Origin: Pisolithus tinctorius
Taxonomy: Eukaryota; Basidiomycota; Agaricomycetes; Boletales; Pisolithaceae
Assembly (NCBI GenBank): GCA_024663395.1
Contig: JANFAH010000003.1
Location: 3,038,001 to 3,102,000 of the forward strand
Length of the DNA: 64,000 nucleotides
Reading direction: 5' to 3'
In this document: in pieces, positions 1 to 12,246 of the stretch
Numbering within the stretch: position 1 is the stretch's first letter
How the letters are laid out: every line of letters starts with the position of its first letter
Translations under genes and position numbers: made by a program
The notes under the pieces: generated by a model
Seen by the model: the letters and a program-made list of their open reading frames with translations, nothing else
Databases searched by the model: none
What the model was told of the DNA's origin: nothing

Positions 1-1824
1 TTCGACCATGAGCTGTCCGGCGCGATAGCCATCAAATTCGGCCACGGCACGGAAAAGATCCAAAAAATTCCGACGGTTCTGGGCATTGAGAGTGGTTACC
101 AAACCGGTATCAATGAAGACAATTTCAGGGATGTATCCGCCGTCGCAGACCCTCTGCAGTTCCTTTCGCCACTCTACAGGTTTGCCTCGAAGTTCTTGCA
201 GTTGGGAGACAATCTGATCGGATTCTGACTGATGATGGAGCGTGGACGCGGTCCCGTCTCTTTTGTTAAAGAAATTGTCGAAAAGACTACGTAGGAGATC
301 ATAACTTGTAAGCGACCGCGTGAACTTGACCATGATATTTCCTGGATGAAGATCTGCGTGGACAAAGTTATCAAGCAAGAGCATGTTCTGTATAGGTCTT
401 TTAAGAAAGAATATCAGGTTCATGGTGCTTTGCCTACCAGAAAAGCATCGAGACCGATGGTAGCCAGTTGTTTGTCGAATGGCCCAGCACCGTTCTTCAA
501 GAACAGTTCTAATGGCAGAGCTCGTTCATATTCCTCTACAAGTAACTCAGAGGTAGAAAATTCCTCGAGGGGCCTTGGAAAGGTGACAGGAAGAGTGCGC
601 GGTGCAAAGTTTTGCTCGAACGTAACCAAGTTTTCCGCTTCGTGACGGAGACATAGTTGTTGACGCATCATATCACCGAAGACAGCGACCTCCTCAGGTA
701 AGGAAATCCAGCGCATGCCGGGGAGGAGAGTGATGACATGGGCGAAAAACGACATGATCGAGAGATCACGCGCGATTAGTTTGGCGACACTTGGATGGAG
801 AACCTTTACGGCGACTGCGGCGGATGGTACTGACGGTAGCGGTTGGTCTAATATGACAGGAGTCAACGAACCAGCCATTTTTGGCGAGCGTTTCGGCCCG
901 AGATACGACGGTGGTATAACGTCTGGCCGAAGGGTAGCTTTGTAAACCTCATGTGCCTTCAGTGGACAGCGCCAGCGAAAGACGACAAAAGGCACACCTG
1001 CGCTATTGCACCGGTACCGATGGGATTCTGGTCGAACTCTTCGAAAATTTCGCCAAATGGCCTCTGGAAGACCTTTTCTAACCCGTATATTGTAAATTCT
1101 AACGGATGAGGTCTCCCCTTGGAATGCAGTTCTCCAAGTTTATCACAAAGTAAAGTAGGGAAGAGGTCAGGACGGGTCGCAGCCCATTGGGCAAGCTAGA
1201 GATACAAACTTAGAGTAGATCGTGGCAGAAATGCATGATATTCACCTTTATAAAAGTGGGACCCGCTGCCTGCATTTTGGAGACCAACAATCCGTACCAC
1301 CAGACGGCACCCCAACGGTCTCCTTGCAATCCCCTTTCTGGATTACCAACCAGCAACATTGGCATCGTGGCAATGGCCGGTAGGAAGAGAAAGAACAGCT
1401 GTAAGAAACGCTTTGCAGTCATCACAGGATCCAAGACATAGTCCTGAAGTAGACTCAGTATTCGTGAGATGACTGAGAGGTGGGGTTCTGCAGGTGATCC
1501 AATCAGGTCCTCGTTCGCGAAGTCCCTGACACGTTTCTGGGTGTCCGGACAAGGTATGAGGGTTGGAGACGCAAAGAGAGTGGACAGATGTGGCTGTGGA
1601 CTTGGAGACAGGTACAGAAAAATCCCTCCTGCGACTGGAAAGAGCCATAGTTTGGAGCGCCAAACCCAAGCATGGGCGTTAGGGGGACGGAAAGGATGGG
1701 AGGAGGGTGGTGATAGTATCGACTCAGTCCTGACGGATGCGCGGGGGACCTTTGGCACGAAGTTCACCGTGGCGGGCCGGGAAGACAGAAGGAGTGACCT
1801 GAACCCATTCCAGCGAAGAGCCAT
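1..1824 (-). CDS. ABC1/ADCK-family atypical kinase (ADCK2-like), partial at left edge
   Basis: Four exons can be read on the minus strand and the gene continues beyond base 1. Exon 1 (1824 to about 1242) has an N-terminal part with hydrophobic stretches, probably mitochondrial targeting or membrane-associated, and ends in AGPTFIK. Exon 2 (about 1196-1001) carries WAATRPDLFP and the GTGAIAQ loop typical of ABC1 kinases in place of a normal P-loop. Exon 3 (about 964-438) has VAVKVLHP with the invariant lysine and LRHEAENL. Exon 4 starts at 387 and shows the catalytic-loop motif HADLHPGN and FIDTG, the equivalent of DFG. The order of motifs is that of the ADCK/MCP2 group, whose members act in mitochondria, often around coenzyme Q or lipid homeostasis. 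The substrate cannot be inferred. It is divergent from the oxidase gene that follows. Exon borders are by eye. Confidence 0.85.
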
Positions 1825-2075
1825 CGACGGGTATGCCAGACCACTCCTCAGGCCAGGACTTGCAGTGGTTAATAGTAGAGTAGTGTCCGCTGCACGTGAT
1901 TATAGCCGAGTTATCTGACACAGACTTCAAATCTGCTTCCATGTCATACTAACAGGTACCAGCTTGCTCGGTGGTAACTCGGCTGCTCACTTACTGCGGT
2001 ATTTAAGTCAACCGGAGGCTGGAGTGTAAAAAGTTTGTCCCCTCCCGCTTCTCTCGTTTCACCGTTTACATCTGG

Positions 2076-4031
2076 ATGACCGCCTTTCGCAGTGTCTTTG
2101 TGCTCCTGCCCTGGGCGGTGCTCTCCGCCGCGCTCGCGGACCCCACCTCGGCCGCTAACGCGTGTCAACAGATTGCGGCTTCAGTTTCGACCGCTTCCGG
2201 AGTCTTCTATCCTGGTTCGTCCCATTCAGCGAATTATTCTATCCGACTCTGACATCATGCAGGTACCTTGCCATATCCACGCGACGTGACCCACTGGGCT
2301 TCGTCCAGCTCGCAAAACGCGACTTGCTCTTTCGAGCCCGGAACGGCTGAGGATCTTGGGAAAGCGGTAGGCTCTAAATCGGCTCTGTCCTACTAAAGTG
2401 ACACGTCCGTAGCTTAATGTGATATCTACGCTGCGAACACCTTTTGCAGTCTGTTTCCCCTTCTCTCGTTCGCGTCCTGTTCTGACGCCAAAGTTATGCA
2501 GGTCAAAGGTGGTGGCCACACCACAAACCCCGGCTTTTCGTCTACCACTGGCGTTCAAATCGCGTTGTCGCGCTTTTCGGACGTGGTCTATGACCCGGAA
2601 TCGCAGACAGCGACCATCGGCGCGGGTTTGACGTGGGACACTGTTTATGCTGCTCTTGATCCTCTCGGTGTCAATGTCGTAGGCGCGAGAGGTCCAGGAG
2701 TTGGTGTTGCTGGTTTATCACTTGGCGGAGGTATGTACGATCGAGTTTGGGCCATTAATAACTTCGTACTTAGAACCGATCGTAGGATATTCGTACCTCA
2801 CAAATCAGTACGGTTTGACTGTTGACACCGTGCAGGCTTATGAGCTTGTAATGCCTAACGGTACTGTCAAAAACGTAACGGCGCAAGACCAAGACCTTTT
2901 CTTCGGGTTGAGGGTAGGTCTACGAGCTACGTACGGTATCTAGAAGGGATCTGACGGCAATTTGTAGGGCGGGTTCAACAACTTTGTGTGCATTTTCCTT
3001 ATAATCTTTATGTTTGCCACTCACTCTCCTGTAGGGCATCGTAACAAGGTTCACTTTGCAGACGTTTCCGCAGGGACAGGTTTGGGTGAGTCTTCCCGGA
3101 GTGAACCCGCGAACCAAGCATTTCTCAGGCTTCTACAGGGTGGTTTCATCACCTACTCCCCCGACAATATCGGGCTCCTTAATCAGGCAATCGTTGACTT
3201 CGCGTCAAAGACGACTGATCCGAAAGCATCTCTTATGATCACATACGACTACTTCCTCAGTCGAAACTCGGTACTGTACTTTGTGCATAACCTGGTCTAC
3301 CCCCTGCTTACCAGCCCACAGTTGGGCCCATCGGCGCTAGTGTTCTATGACGCGCCCACCCCGCCCTCGGGTGTTTTTGACGAATTTCTAGCTATCCCCT
3401 CTCTTGTCAAGAACGTTTCGACTATGTCGTTCCCTGCACTTATCAAAACGTCAATGGCCAACGCCACCTACGGCAGCCGGTAAGATAAATGCAAACCCAG
3501 AGAACTCTCTTGACCGGCATCGCACAGCGCGATTTTCAACACCATATCAGTCCTGAACTACTCCGTTCCATTCCTTAATGCTGTAGTGAACGAGACCACT
3601 GTGAGTACAGTGTCTAATCCTAGCATTATGAATTCACGTACCTGAGTTTGTAGTTCTGGGGTGCAAGCTCGACCCTCGGCGCTGAATTCGTGTCCTATGT
3701 TGTAGAACCATTCCTTCCCTCTCTATACAAGCATTCTTCTACCCCGTCCGCGTTCCCCCCGACACGCGCCAACGGCTTCACCCCTCTCAAAATTTACTAC
3801 TCGTGGGCCAACCAAACGTCCGACTCTGCTATGCATGCTGCGGTACGGGAGAGTGCCTCGACTCTCCAGAATCTAGTGGGCGAACCTCCAGCACCACGAT
3901 ACCCCAACTATGCCATATTCGATACGCCGGCGGAGATGATGTACGGAGACAACCTTCCGAAATTGCGTAGTTTGCAACAGCAGGTGGATCCTAAGCACGT
4001 CATGGACTTGGCTGGCGGTTTTAGGTTTTGA
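2076..4031 (+). CDS. Secreted FAD-linked oxidase (berberine bridge enzyme/PCMH type)
   Basis: The start at 2076 gives a signal peptide (hydrophobic core VFVLLPWAVLSAALA). About nine short introns are visible, for example 2367-2412, 2449-2501 and 2731-2785. The spliced protein shows TPFAVKGGGHTTNPGFSS, where the histidine of GGGH is the usual covalent FAD attachment site, then IGAGLTWDTVYAAL, GVGVAGLSLGGGYSYLTNQYGL, LVMPNGTV and RGGFNNFGIVTRF. It ends with the BBE-type tail YGDNLPKLRSL and DPKHVMDLAGGFRF. The N-terminal FAD domain, central substrate domain and C-terminal BBE segment are all present, so the gene looks complete. Family members oxidise alcohols, sugars or secondary metabolites and release hydrogen peroxide; the substrate is unknown. 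No cysteine of the bicovalent type is visible at the GVGVAG position. No other secondary-metabolism backbone gene is nearby. Confidence 0.9.
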
Positions 4032-4191
4032 ATTATAATGGACTTAGATATACAGTAGACTTCCTTGCAATCCCGTTGTGTCACGGGCTTGGAAATTCGA
4101 GTTCTGCAATGGAAGAATTTGTTGGGTTATAAACACCGTGATAGAATCGTGCAAGCACCACAAAAGTACTCTGCAAACACCGAGACAGGCC

Positions 4192-5455
4192 ATGGCGTAT
4201 CAGTACTCCAAACAGCCATGGAAAGCGCTCTACCTAGCCATTCAGGTCCCCGTGACCTTGTTTGTGCGACTGCCAGTGTGGGCGGTAACATATATTTTCC
4301 CTTCCGCCCGGCCACGGCCAACATGGTCGTGGAGACATGCAATTGCGGTTGCACTCCTTCGACGTGTAACTGCCACCGCTGCTCTGTAAGTGTTATAGCC
4401 CATTTTGCGTCACCATCTCCCCTGCTAAACTGCTGCATCGTTGGTTGCACAGCGTGGGCGGCTTTGGCCCTGTCCCCGACCATCGTACAATAACTCCTGC
4501 AAAAAACGGAGAGGGTATTTGGATCGACGGAGTACCCCACCTCATTACAGCCGAACTCAAAGTCTGGACCACGCTCTCCAACGTTGAGCCCATTCGTATC
4601 CCAGGATACTGGCTTGGAAAGAAAGGCATCTCCCATATACCCGATTCACCAGTACGGCCTGGTGAAAAGGTGTTTATATTTTTCCACGGAGGAGGATATA
4701 CCGTCGAATGTGCCCATCCAGACGGTGGCACAGCCAACATACCCCGCGCGCTGATCGAACTGGATCCCCATATCCCACGTGCTCTGGCGGTCGAGTACCG
4801 GCTTTCATCTACTCATCCATTACCTGATCGTCATCCGTTCCCTACCGCTCTTCTGGACGCACTTGCAGGGTACAATTACCTCGTGAATGTCGTAGGCTAC
4901 AGCCCACACGATATCATTGCAGCCGGCGATTCTGCAGGCGGGAATCTGGCCTTGGCACTTGTACGATATCTTACTGAAAGCGTGTCCGCTACTGAGGTGT
5001 CCTTGCCAGGACCACCTGGCGGTCTCTTACTCTTCTCACCCTGGACGGATTTGAGTGATTCGCACGACACCCCTGGCTCCTCTTTCCTCACTAATACCAT
5101 GGACTTTCTCGACGATGGAGATGAGGGTTCTTTCGTATCCTATTGCAGAAAAGCTTTTCTCGGACCTTATGGTCTTGGAATGGCCTCCTGCAATCGCTAC
5201 ATCTCTCCTGCATGCGTGCATACTTCCGTTCAAGCTCGATTCAAAGGCTTTCCACGGACGCTCATCACTGCTGGCGATGCAGAGAGGCTGCTCGACCAGA
5301 TACGCACTCTGAGGAACAGGATGGCCATTGATATGGGAGCAGACAAAGTGACTTATTACGAGGCGACGGATGCTATTCACGATTGCCTTGCGTTTCCTTG
5401 GGATCCCGCATGTCCTGCGACGCTGAAAGCCATTCAGCAATGGCTCGCTCAGTGA
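4192..5455 (+). CDS. HSL-type alpha/beta hydrolase (esterase), tandem copy 1
   Basis: Two exons. Exon 1 (4192-4385) encodes an amphipathic or membrane-associating N-terminus (LYLAIQVPVTLFVRLPVWAV). An intron of about 70 bases ends in CAG near 4453, and exon 2 runs to the TGA at 5453-5455. The protein has the oxyanion-hole motif FHGGGY, the nucleophile elbow GDSAGG and a late IHDCLAFPWD segment that supplies the catalytic histidine; the acid is probably in AGDAERLLDQI. This arrangement is that of the hormone-sensitive-lipase/steryl-acetyl-hydrolase group, which hydrolyses short acyl esters. The next gene is a close paralogue in the same orientation with the same intron position, so the pair arose by tandem duplication. 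The physiological substrate is unknown. Confidence 0.88.
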
Positions 5456-6041
5456 CCATATTGGGTTGGGTCATAAAACAACCCTCAGGCCTCAAGAATG
5501 ATGTACTGGTATCGCAACACCTCGTCTGCTTAATGTGGTGCCCATACTCCGTGCTATGTATTCAGGTTTGAGTCCTAATAGATGTGAGGTAAAATTACTC
5601 ATACTCTCGTACACTAAGGACCCCCTTGGAACATGGACTACGGTAATAATTCACCTCCAGCGACTTAGTTCACCTCTTTCAGGACCCCGGCCCTGGACTC
5701 GAACGTGATCTCACGAGATCCGGGGAAGGGACCGCTTCGTTAGTTTCGTGTAGGTACCGATCACTTCCACTTGACATTTCTGCTATGTCATTTCAGGCCG
5801 TGAACCAACCCGTTTCGTTTCACTGACGTGTGTTTGTCTGATTGGCCTAGGTTGTCACATGCAACACCCAATTCTCCCTAATACTATATTCCTGATCAGA
5901 TTTGCCGTAATGTATCCGAGACTGCCCACATGTTCCGATTTTCTCGGTGAGATTTGCTGAGTGTATAAGATTCGTATACTGGGATGGTCCTACGATATTA
6001 CCCGTGCACGAACTCACCGGACCTCGTCAAGAGAATCAAGC
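5456..6041. other. Intergenic spacer between the tandem esterases
   Basis: 586 bases without a convincing open reading frame. It holds the 3' end of the first esterase gene and the promoter of the second. A stretch around 5690-5745 (GTTCGAGTCC on the minus strand) resembles a tRNA B-box, but the arms do not pair. Confidence 0.5.
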
Positions 6042-7311
6042 ATGGCAGACCATGGCAAATACTCCAGACAGCCATGGAAAGCAATCTATCTTGCATATGA
6101 GATTCCCATAACTTTTCTCGTACGACTGCCAGTGTGGGCGGTAACATATGCTTTCCCGTCAGCGCGACCACGACAAACATGGTCGTGGAGGTACGCAATC
6201 TCGGTTGCATACACTCGGCACTCAATTACCACTTCTGCTCTGTAAGTGTCGTTGATCCACTAGCGTTGCTATCCCTCTCGCTAAGCAGGTGTGCCTCTGG
6301 TTGCATAGAGTGGATGGTTTGGGCGGTCTTCCTGACCATCGTGCCATAACTCCTGCAAAAAATGGAGAAGGTGTTTGGATCGACGGAGTACCCCATCTTA
6401 TTACAGCTGAGCTCAAAGCCTGGAGCACGCTCTCCAATGTTGAGCCTATTCGTATCCCGGGATACTGGCTTGGAAAGAAGGGCATCTCCCATGTGCCCAA
6501 TTCATTCGTGCAGCCTGGTGAAAAGGTGTTTATATATTTCCACGGAGGAGGATATACCGTCGAATGTGCCCATCCAGACACCGGCATTCTTACCAACATA
6601 CCCCGCACCCTAATGGAAATTGACCCCAATACCCCACGTCTTCTGGCGGTCGAGTATCGACTTTCATCTGCGCATCCATCGCCTGATCGTCATCCGTTCC
6701 CTACCGCGCTTCTGGATGCACTTGCGGGGTACAATTACCTCGTGAATGTTGTAGGCTACAGCCCGCTTGATATCATTGTCGTTGGAGATTCTGCAGGCGG
6801 GAATCTGGCCTTGGCGCTCGTTCGATACCTTGTTGAAAACAGTTCATCCACCGAGGTGTCGTTGCCAAGACCACCGGGCAGTCTGTTACTCCTCTCGCCC
6901 TGGGCAGATTTGAGTGGTTCGCATGATATCCCTGGCTCATCTTCCCTCACCAATACTATGGACGTTATCGACGATCTGGTCGAGGGTACTTTTGCGTCCT
7001 ATTGCAGACGAGCCTTCCTCGGACCTCATGGTCCCGAAATGGCCTCCTGCAACCGCTACATTTCCCCTGCGTCCCTGCATCCGTCCGCCCAAGCTCGATT
7101 CAAAGGCTTCCCACGTACGTTCATCACCGCAGGCGGTGCAGAAAGACTCCTTGATCAGATACGCACTCTAAGGAACAAGATGGTCGCTGATATGGGTGCA
7201 GACAATGTCACGTACTATGAAGCAGGGGACGTTATCCACGATTGGCTTGCCTTTCCTTGGGATCCTGCATGTCCCGCAACACTGAGAGCGATTCAGCAAT
7301 GGCTGGCTTGA
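6042..7311 (+). CDS. HSL-type alpha/beta hydrolase (esterase), tandem copy 2
   Basis: Paralogue of the preceding gene with the same two-exon structure. Exon 1 begins at 6042 (MADHGKYSRQPWKAIYLAYE) and ends at a GTAAGT near 6240. The second exon resumes after TAG near 6308 and ends in TGA at 7309-7311. The FHGGGY, GDSAGG and VIHDWLAFPWD motifs are conserved, so it should be active. Compared with copy 1 it has a small insertion (TGILTN in place of GGTAN, about residue 165) and GGAERLLDQI instead of GDAERLLDQI, which changes a residue close to the presumed catalytic acid. Most differences lie outside the motifs, which fits an old duplication with both copies kept by selection. Confidence 0.88.
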
Positions 7312-7880
7312 GCATTACTCTGTAATTAGTCGATCGGTTTCGCATATGTAAGAAAAACGTTCTGGAATGGTGTCCTTGTGCCATGTCCCTTTATGATCTC
7401 CACTCCGTATCATACTTGTCGTATAGTACTCTTGGCAATAAGAATGATCATTGCAAGACGCGTTCGTTGTATATCCCCACGTGACCTTGTCAGTGGCGTT
7501 CTTGCCAACGGTACCAACTTGGCTAGTACACTACCTATGAGTTGAAACCAAGTGCTGTGGTCCAAGCGCTGTAGTAGACTCGGCAGGAAGGCGGTTTGCA
7601 GTCTTGACCATAAATATTTGGCATCGTACGGGAAGGCCGGTACGCTGTAAGTACATTTACCGCAGTACATAATTCGCCATCCAGGTACGCGCCACAGAAA
7701 TTCCTCTATGCATCCCCAGTTGATCCACACGCAGCTTCTTAACTAACTTGTTCGTCCACCACGCGGGGCTCAAGCTGGGCGAGAGTGTTAGCGCTGTTCT
7801 CCTGGTGAGCCACCTATTGTGTTTATCTGGTATATGGAGTCAGGTTATAAAATCTGTCCTCAAACGAAGATACGGTTGAG
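7312..7880. other. Intergenic spacer upstream of the small unknown gene
   Basis: About 570 bases with no supported gene. One 106-codon minus-strand frame (7410-7730) has no recognisable motif and low coding character. Confidence 0.4.
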
Positions 7881-8453
7881 ATGGTCAGTAAACATCGCGC
7901 TCCACGCAAGCAAAAGCGCGGGTCACTCTCCAGCAGAGCGCAACTGGCGCGGCTGATGAAAGAGGTTACGTGCGGAACTGCGACTCGAGCAACAGACCAT
8001 GGCGAGAACTTGGCTTCTGCTTCATTGTCCCCATCCTCAGAGCCCTCATCTTCTGGTCATATCGCATGCACTTCTGTTGATGCGAGAGGAAAAGCTAAAA
8101 CCAGCCCCACGGCTAACTACGCTAATATCCTCCTCATCGAGCGCTTCCAAGCCGCCGTGGAAACTCGGACTGCTATCTGCCGGCGGCTTGAACAGCTCGT
8201 GCGGAGTTCGACCATATACTCGCCAGCGGTGCAGAACCGGCTTGTCCGTTTCCTCCGCGATGATTTCATCCGTGGCGATAGGACGCTTCAGATAATCGAG
8301 GGTCTCAGGCACTCGGACTTCATTAGCGCACCTCCTAGTGAGGATGGAATTGATATCGTGCGGGAAGAAGTCTCGGAGAGTACAAAAATGCTCTTCGAGG
8401 GGAGTAAGGAACTAATGGTAATTGGGGACCAGATCGCGACGTATTTTTCGTAG
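7881..8453 (+). CDS. Small protein of unknown function, copy 1 of the triplicated unit
   Basis: A single-exon frame of 190 codons starting at 7881. The first 80 residues are basic and Ser/Ala-rich, probably disordered. The rest is predicted helical, with ERFQAAVETRTAICRRLEQL, NRLVRFLRDDFIRG and RTLQIIEGLRHSDF. I do not recognise the family. It is convergent with the QDR-like transporter, leaving 170 bases between the stops. Degraded relatives of the C-terminal half lie at about 35590-35880 and 39050-39245, each again next to a transporter copy. So the gene was part of a duplicated unit and has been kept only here. Conservation of the helical core in the two relics supports a real gene. Confidence 0.6.
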   Translation: MVSKHRAPRKQKRGSLSSRAQLARLMKEVTCGTATRATDHGENLASASLSPSSEPSSSGHIACTSVDARGKAKTSPTANYANILLIERFQAAVETRTAICRRLEQLVRSSTIYSPAVQNRLVRFLRDDFIRGDRTLQIIEGLRHSDFISAPPSEDGIDIVREEVSESTKMLFEGSKELMVIGDQIATYFS

Positions 8454-8623
8454 CAGGCATGAGTCTCATCCCTCGTTTTGTTAGTTGTTGCTAACTTCGT
8501 AGCTCCTCAAGGTGTTTGAACATGGCAGGGTCAATGATTCAGATTGTCAGGCGTATAGTACATATGTGGCTTGTAATTCCAAAAACAGTTCGTTGTAAAA
8601 TCGTGCACATGGTATCCTAGGCT

Positions 8624-10585
8624 CTAGTTGTTTCGCGCACGGCGCTTGGCTCGAGAACGCGGACCGAGCCAGAGTATCAACCAAATCATCGGGCTCGTAG
8701 AAAGACTAATCAGTGCGAGGATCGTGTAGGTCCATCCTACACCTACACCGTTCAACATCAAGTCTATGACCGACACGCATGCTGCCCCAAGCGCGCATCG
8801 CACTAAGTTGTTCTGTGGGTGAAAAGATTTTAGGGGTCTGAAAAGAACGACACTAAAGCACAAAACGCACACAGGCTGTCACCGACGAACCCTGGGTAGG
8901 CAGCAAGTCGACAAGAAGTGTTTGGGTGGTGTTCAATATAGCCATCACTGAGAAGCAAACTGGCGAAAATGAGTCTCAGAACTACATTGAATGCCCCAGA
9001 GCCGGAAAATGATAACGTACATATGAACTGCAGTACCAGTGGCACTGCAATGTTAACCTTCTGATGCAAGCACCACCCGTAGCCAGCACAACATACAATG
9101 CAGATTAAGAGTTGGATAGGTATGGTCTTCAATCTCGCCTTTTCAATCGGGAAGTTTTCTTCATAGACGATAGCTTCCCGGGATCCTGGCGTGTCCGTGG
9201 TAATCCTGTGTTCACGGGCGAGTTTCTCCTTGAGTAGCCTGTAATCCCTATCCAATATTTTCCCGATGACATATCCTCCGATGATGGTTCCAAGACCCGA
9301 AGCCAAGAAACATAAGCCAGTTTCAGTTTCATTGAGGAAGGAGTAGGTTGATTGGAATATAGTTGATATAGTGGCGATGATCGCATAGAACACGGCATAC
9401 TGAACGGCATTGAAGAGCAGGAGAGCTAGGACATCCGGATATGTCAAAATACGCAGCGGATTTACAAAGGGAACACGCGGGGGTCGCTCTGTCGTCATGC
9501 CTCGCCTACCATGACCCACAAGCGGAACCAGAGGTCGATAAAATCTAGATGGCAAAACGCTACCGTCCCCAACCAGTTGTCGCAAAGTCTCTGGAAAAAA
9601 CCTGTAAAGAAATTGATGTTGTGACAGAGCGACCAATATTGAATAGTACGCACACCAACAGGGCGACAAAGCAAAGTGCAGAAGCGATGGCAAGGATCCA
9701 GAAGATCCATCTGCATTGTCGAAGTGAAATGAATTCGGGACAAACGTTGGTCTGCCACTCACCTCCATCCAAGGGTCTGTGTGAGAACACCTCCAATTAC
9801 GGGACCAAAAGTGGGACCGAACTTGCAGAACCCGGATTGGTCATCATCCGAAATGTCCAAAACCTCAAAATGTCTACTCACTAGCGGTCCTACAGAGAAG
9901 AGGCCGAAGAAGCTACCGCGCTCTGCGCGAGTGGCAATATCTCCTATGACCCCAGCGCCTGTCCCGGTTTGAGTTGAGTAGATCTAATATTGGCTGCATG
10001 TGCAAAATCTACCTAGCGCGACAGTACTGGCTGAGCCTGCAGCTTGGACGCAACGCAGCATCAAAAGTAGCCAGTAATCCGAAGTTGGAGTCGAAGCAAG
10101 CCCAATACAGGCAACGGTTAAGACCAGCATGCAAGATAGGAAAATCGGTCGCCTGCCCACATAATCCGCCAGAGTTCCCCAAAATACCGGAGCTGCGGCG
10201 TGATGCATATGTATTCGCTACCATAAAGGATAGTGATATACTTACAAATACCCTGGAAAACCATATAAACAGTGACGGTCAAGTTGATGAGCTCGACTGA
10301 TTTATGGAAATCTGTAGCTATAACTGGGATGGCGGGCATGTATGTCATAGCAGCCAAAGGACTCATGAAGTCGTCAGTGTCTCGTTGTGGCTAAGAGGCC
10401 TGGGTAACTCACCTGAAGAGAGCGGCAACGGAGGCCATTACTACGATGAACCACCTTTCGGCGGGAGTGTAGATGCTATAAGGTCTTTCTTGTGCTCTAT
10501 TTGACGGCGGAGAAGGTACGGCCTTTTCGACGTCATGCTTGTCGTTGGTTGGTGGAACCGTGCACTCTTGATGGTCTTGGCTCAT
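8624..10585 (-). CDS. QDR-like MFS multidrug/H+ exporter, copy 1
   Basis: A plasma-membrane type major-facilitator transporter of roughly 510 residues in about nine exons on the minus strand, starting at MSQDHQECTVPP (10585). In order it shows a hydrophilic N-terminus, YSIYTPAERWFIV (TM1), SPLAAMTYMPAIPVI, the MFS motif A WGTLADYVGRRP, RCVQAAGSAS, GDIATRAERGSFFGL, FGPTFGPVIGG (motif C-like), PETLRQLVGDGS, a cytoplasmic central loop and a second six-helix half ending in LGPRSRAKRRARNN. This pattern is that of DHA1/QDR drug:proton antiporters. I checked each splice junction by eye, including SSVTAC|NNLVRC in the last intron, and the frame stays open. Closely related copies lie at 36095-38046 and 39342-41284. 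Confidence 0.88.
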
Positions 10586-11263
10586 GAGAAACTGAAGGCA
10601 AGATAGTGACAGCAGACTTTCAGGGCGTTCCAAAATCGACCCATCAGACGGCCGATAAGTTAGTGACTTTCCAACGATTACACGGCACCATGCCCGGCAG
10701 GATGGGTGGGTACGGCTTTACATAATGATAATGGAAAGCCTCCACAAAGCCAAAGCAAAACAAAGTCAAGAGAAAATCAAAGATATCCGGATGCCCAGTG
10801 CCCTACCAGCGGTGATGAACACGTAGACCACCATGAAGCATCCTTTGCACGTTTTCCGAAGGGTGTGAACTTCCGCCTCTGCATGGCACTAATGTGAGGA
10901 CTCACATGAGGCTGTGATAAATCGATGGTTTTACGTGGTGGTCGACTTGTCAGCAAAGTCAGCTCTTTGCAATCATGTACGTTACAAGAAACGCCGTCAC
11001 CTTGACAGTGCGAAAACATGGCGTTCTCGACCGTATGAATTCATAAAGTGGATGAACGACAATCCAGAAAGGAATCCATTGCTCGTTGCATTTGCAAGGT
11101 TTGCGCTGTTTTTTTTCTGCTTTGATACACTAGTATGAGTATGTATCCCTGACATCGAAACGGAGGTGGCAAATGTCCAGGCACCCTGTCACAGGTCTTG
11201 CAGGAACGTTCTGCGGACTCGAATTCGTAGTGGTCACGTGAATCATGGATTGTCTAACTTTTA
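10586..11263. other. Promoter region of transporter copy 1, left flank of the Harbinger element
   Basis: About 680 bases without a supported gene. The part from about 10620 to 11110 is alignable with 38080-38590 upstream of transporter copy 2, so it belongs to the duplicated unit. 11261-11263 (TTA) is the left target-site duplication of the Harbinger element. Confidence 0.6.
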
Positions 11264-11381
11264 GAGCTAGTTCGGTAACGAAGTCCCACAAAGAATCCAG
11301 GTGAAAAAACCCAAAAAAAAGTCCCAGGCCTTCATGACATAAGCATACAGAGTTCAATCGGAGCCCCAATTTAGGAGGAGA
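11264..11381 (+). repeat. Left terminal inverted repeat of the Harbinger element
   Basis: Begins GAGCTAGTTCGGTAACG. It is the reverse complement of 34475-34592 apart from about four bases. TTA immediately precedes it. Confidence 0.93.
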
Positions 11382-12201
11382 GCATCTGGTGTATGGCCGA
11401 GATGCCGTGCTAGAGGCGGGGTTATGCATCAAAGCTCCACTTGTACAGCATCTACTCTTGCTTTTCCCTCCGTTCGTTGCCATGCCCCCTCGTAAAGCAG
11501 CGAAATCGTCTGACCACAAGGGCAAATCTCGTAGTTCGCGGTCCCTGGATGGCCACTCGACGCAAGTGTCGTGGTCAGATAAGGATACGTTTGCTCTTCT
11601 TGACTTCATCGATTCCCACAAGGCAACCGCTGGTGACGGTTTAAATTTCAAGGCGCCATTTTGGAATGCCTGTGCAACTTCTCCGATGCTTGCAAACCCT
11701 GAGAAAGGGGGGCCCAAAACCCCTAAATCATGTAAAGAGAAATGGAAAAGGGTGTGTGAGTCAGTCAAATGACAGAATAACTAGCTGATATCACACAGCT
11801 ACGAAGTACATATGCAGTTGTTGATCATCTCAGCCATTCATCTGGATTTGCATATTCTCTGAAGTCAGGGGCTGATATCGGTGTTGCAAACGAGAATTCA
11901 TGGGACGGTTACGTGAAGGTATGTGTCATAGCCATGTCTCGACTCCGGCCGGACTCGGCCTCGCACTCGCTCAGTCCGGCCTCGGCCTCACGTTCCTCTT
12001 GTCCCCAGTTGGTCTAGCGCGGTAAGCACTGCTTTGCAGTGCATGTCACTTCGGTTAAGTCCTGTTCCCGGTCCTGTCCCCGGTCTACCTGTCCCGGTCT
12101 CCGTTACCTTAGTCATACGTTAGTAATCCTCGTCTTACCAATCTGCTTAGCAATCTTTGCGAGACCGGCATTACCGGTCTCCGTACTATAGTTACTTCTG
12201 G

Positions 12202-12246
12202 TATATAAACTCGTAGTTACTCGGCCTGTATTCCTCAGTCTGAAAT
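12202..12246 (+). promoter_or_regulatory. TATA box and self-primer segment of element A
   Basis: TATATAA at 12202-12208. AGTCTGAAAT at 12237-12246 lies where the transcript should begin. This 10-mer is exactly complementary to ATTTCAGACT at 16547-16556, two bases after the end of the 5' LTR. The arrangement matches the self-priming known from the Tf1/sushi group, where the 5' end of the mRNA folds back to prime reverse transcription. Confidence 0.75.

Noticed and set aside
5690..5745. B-box-like GTTCGAGTCC on the minus strand suggesting a tRNA gene
   Set aside because: The flanking bases do not form a T-arm or acceptor stem and no A-box or anticodon arm could be drawn.
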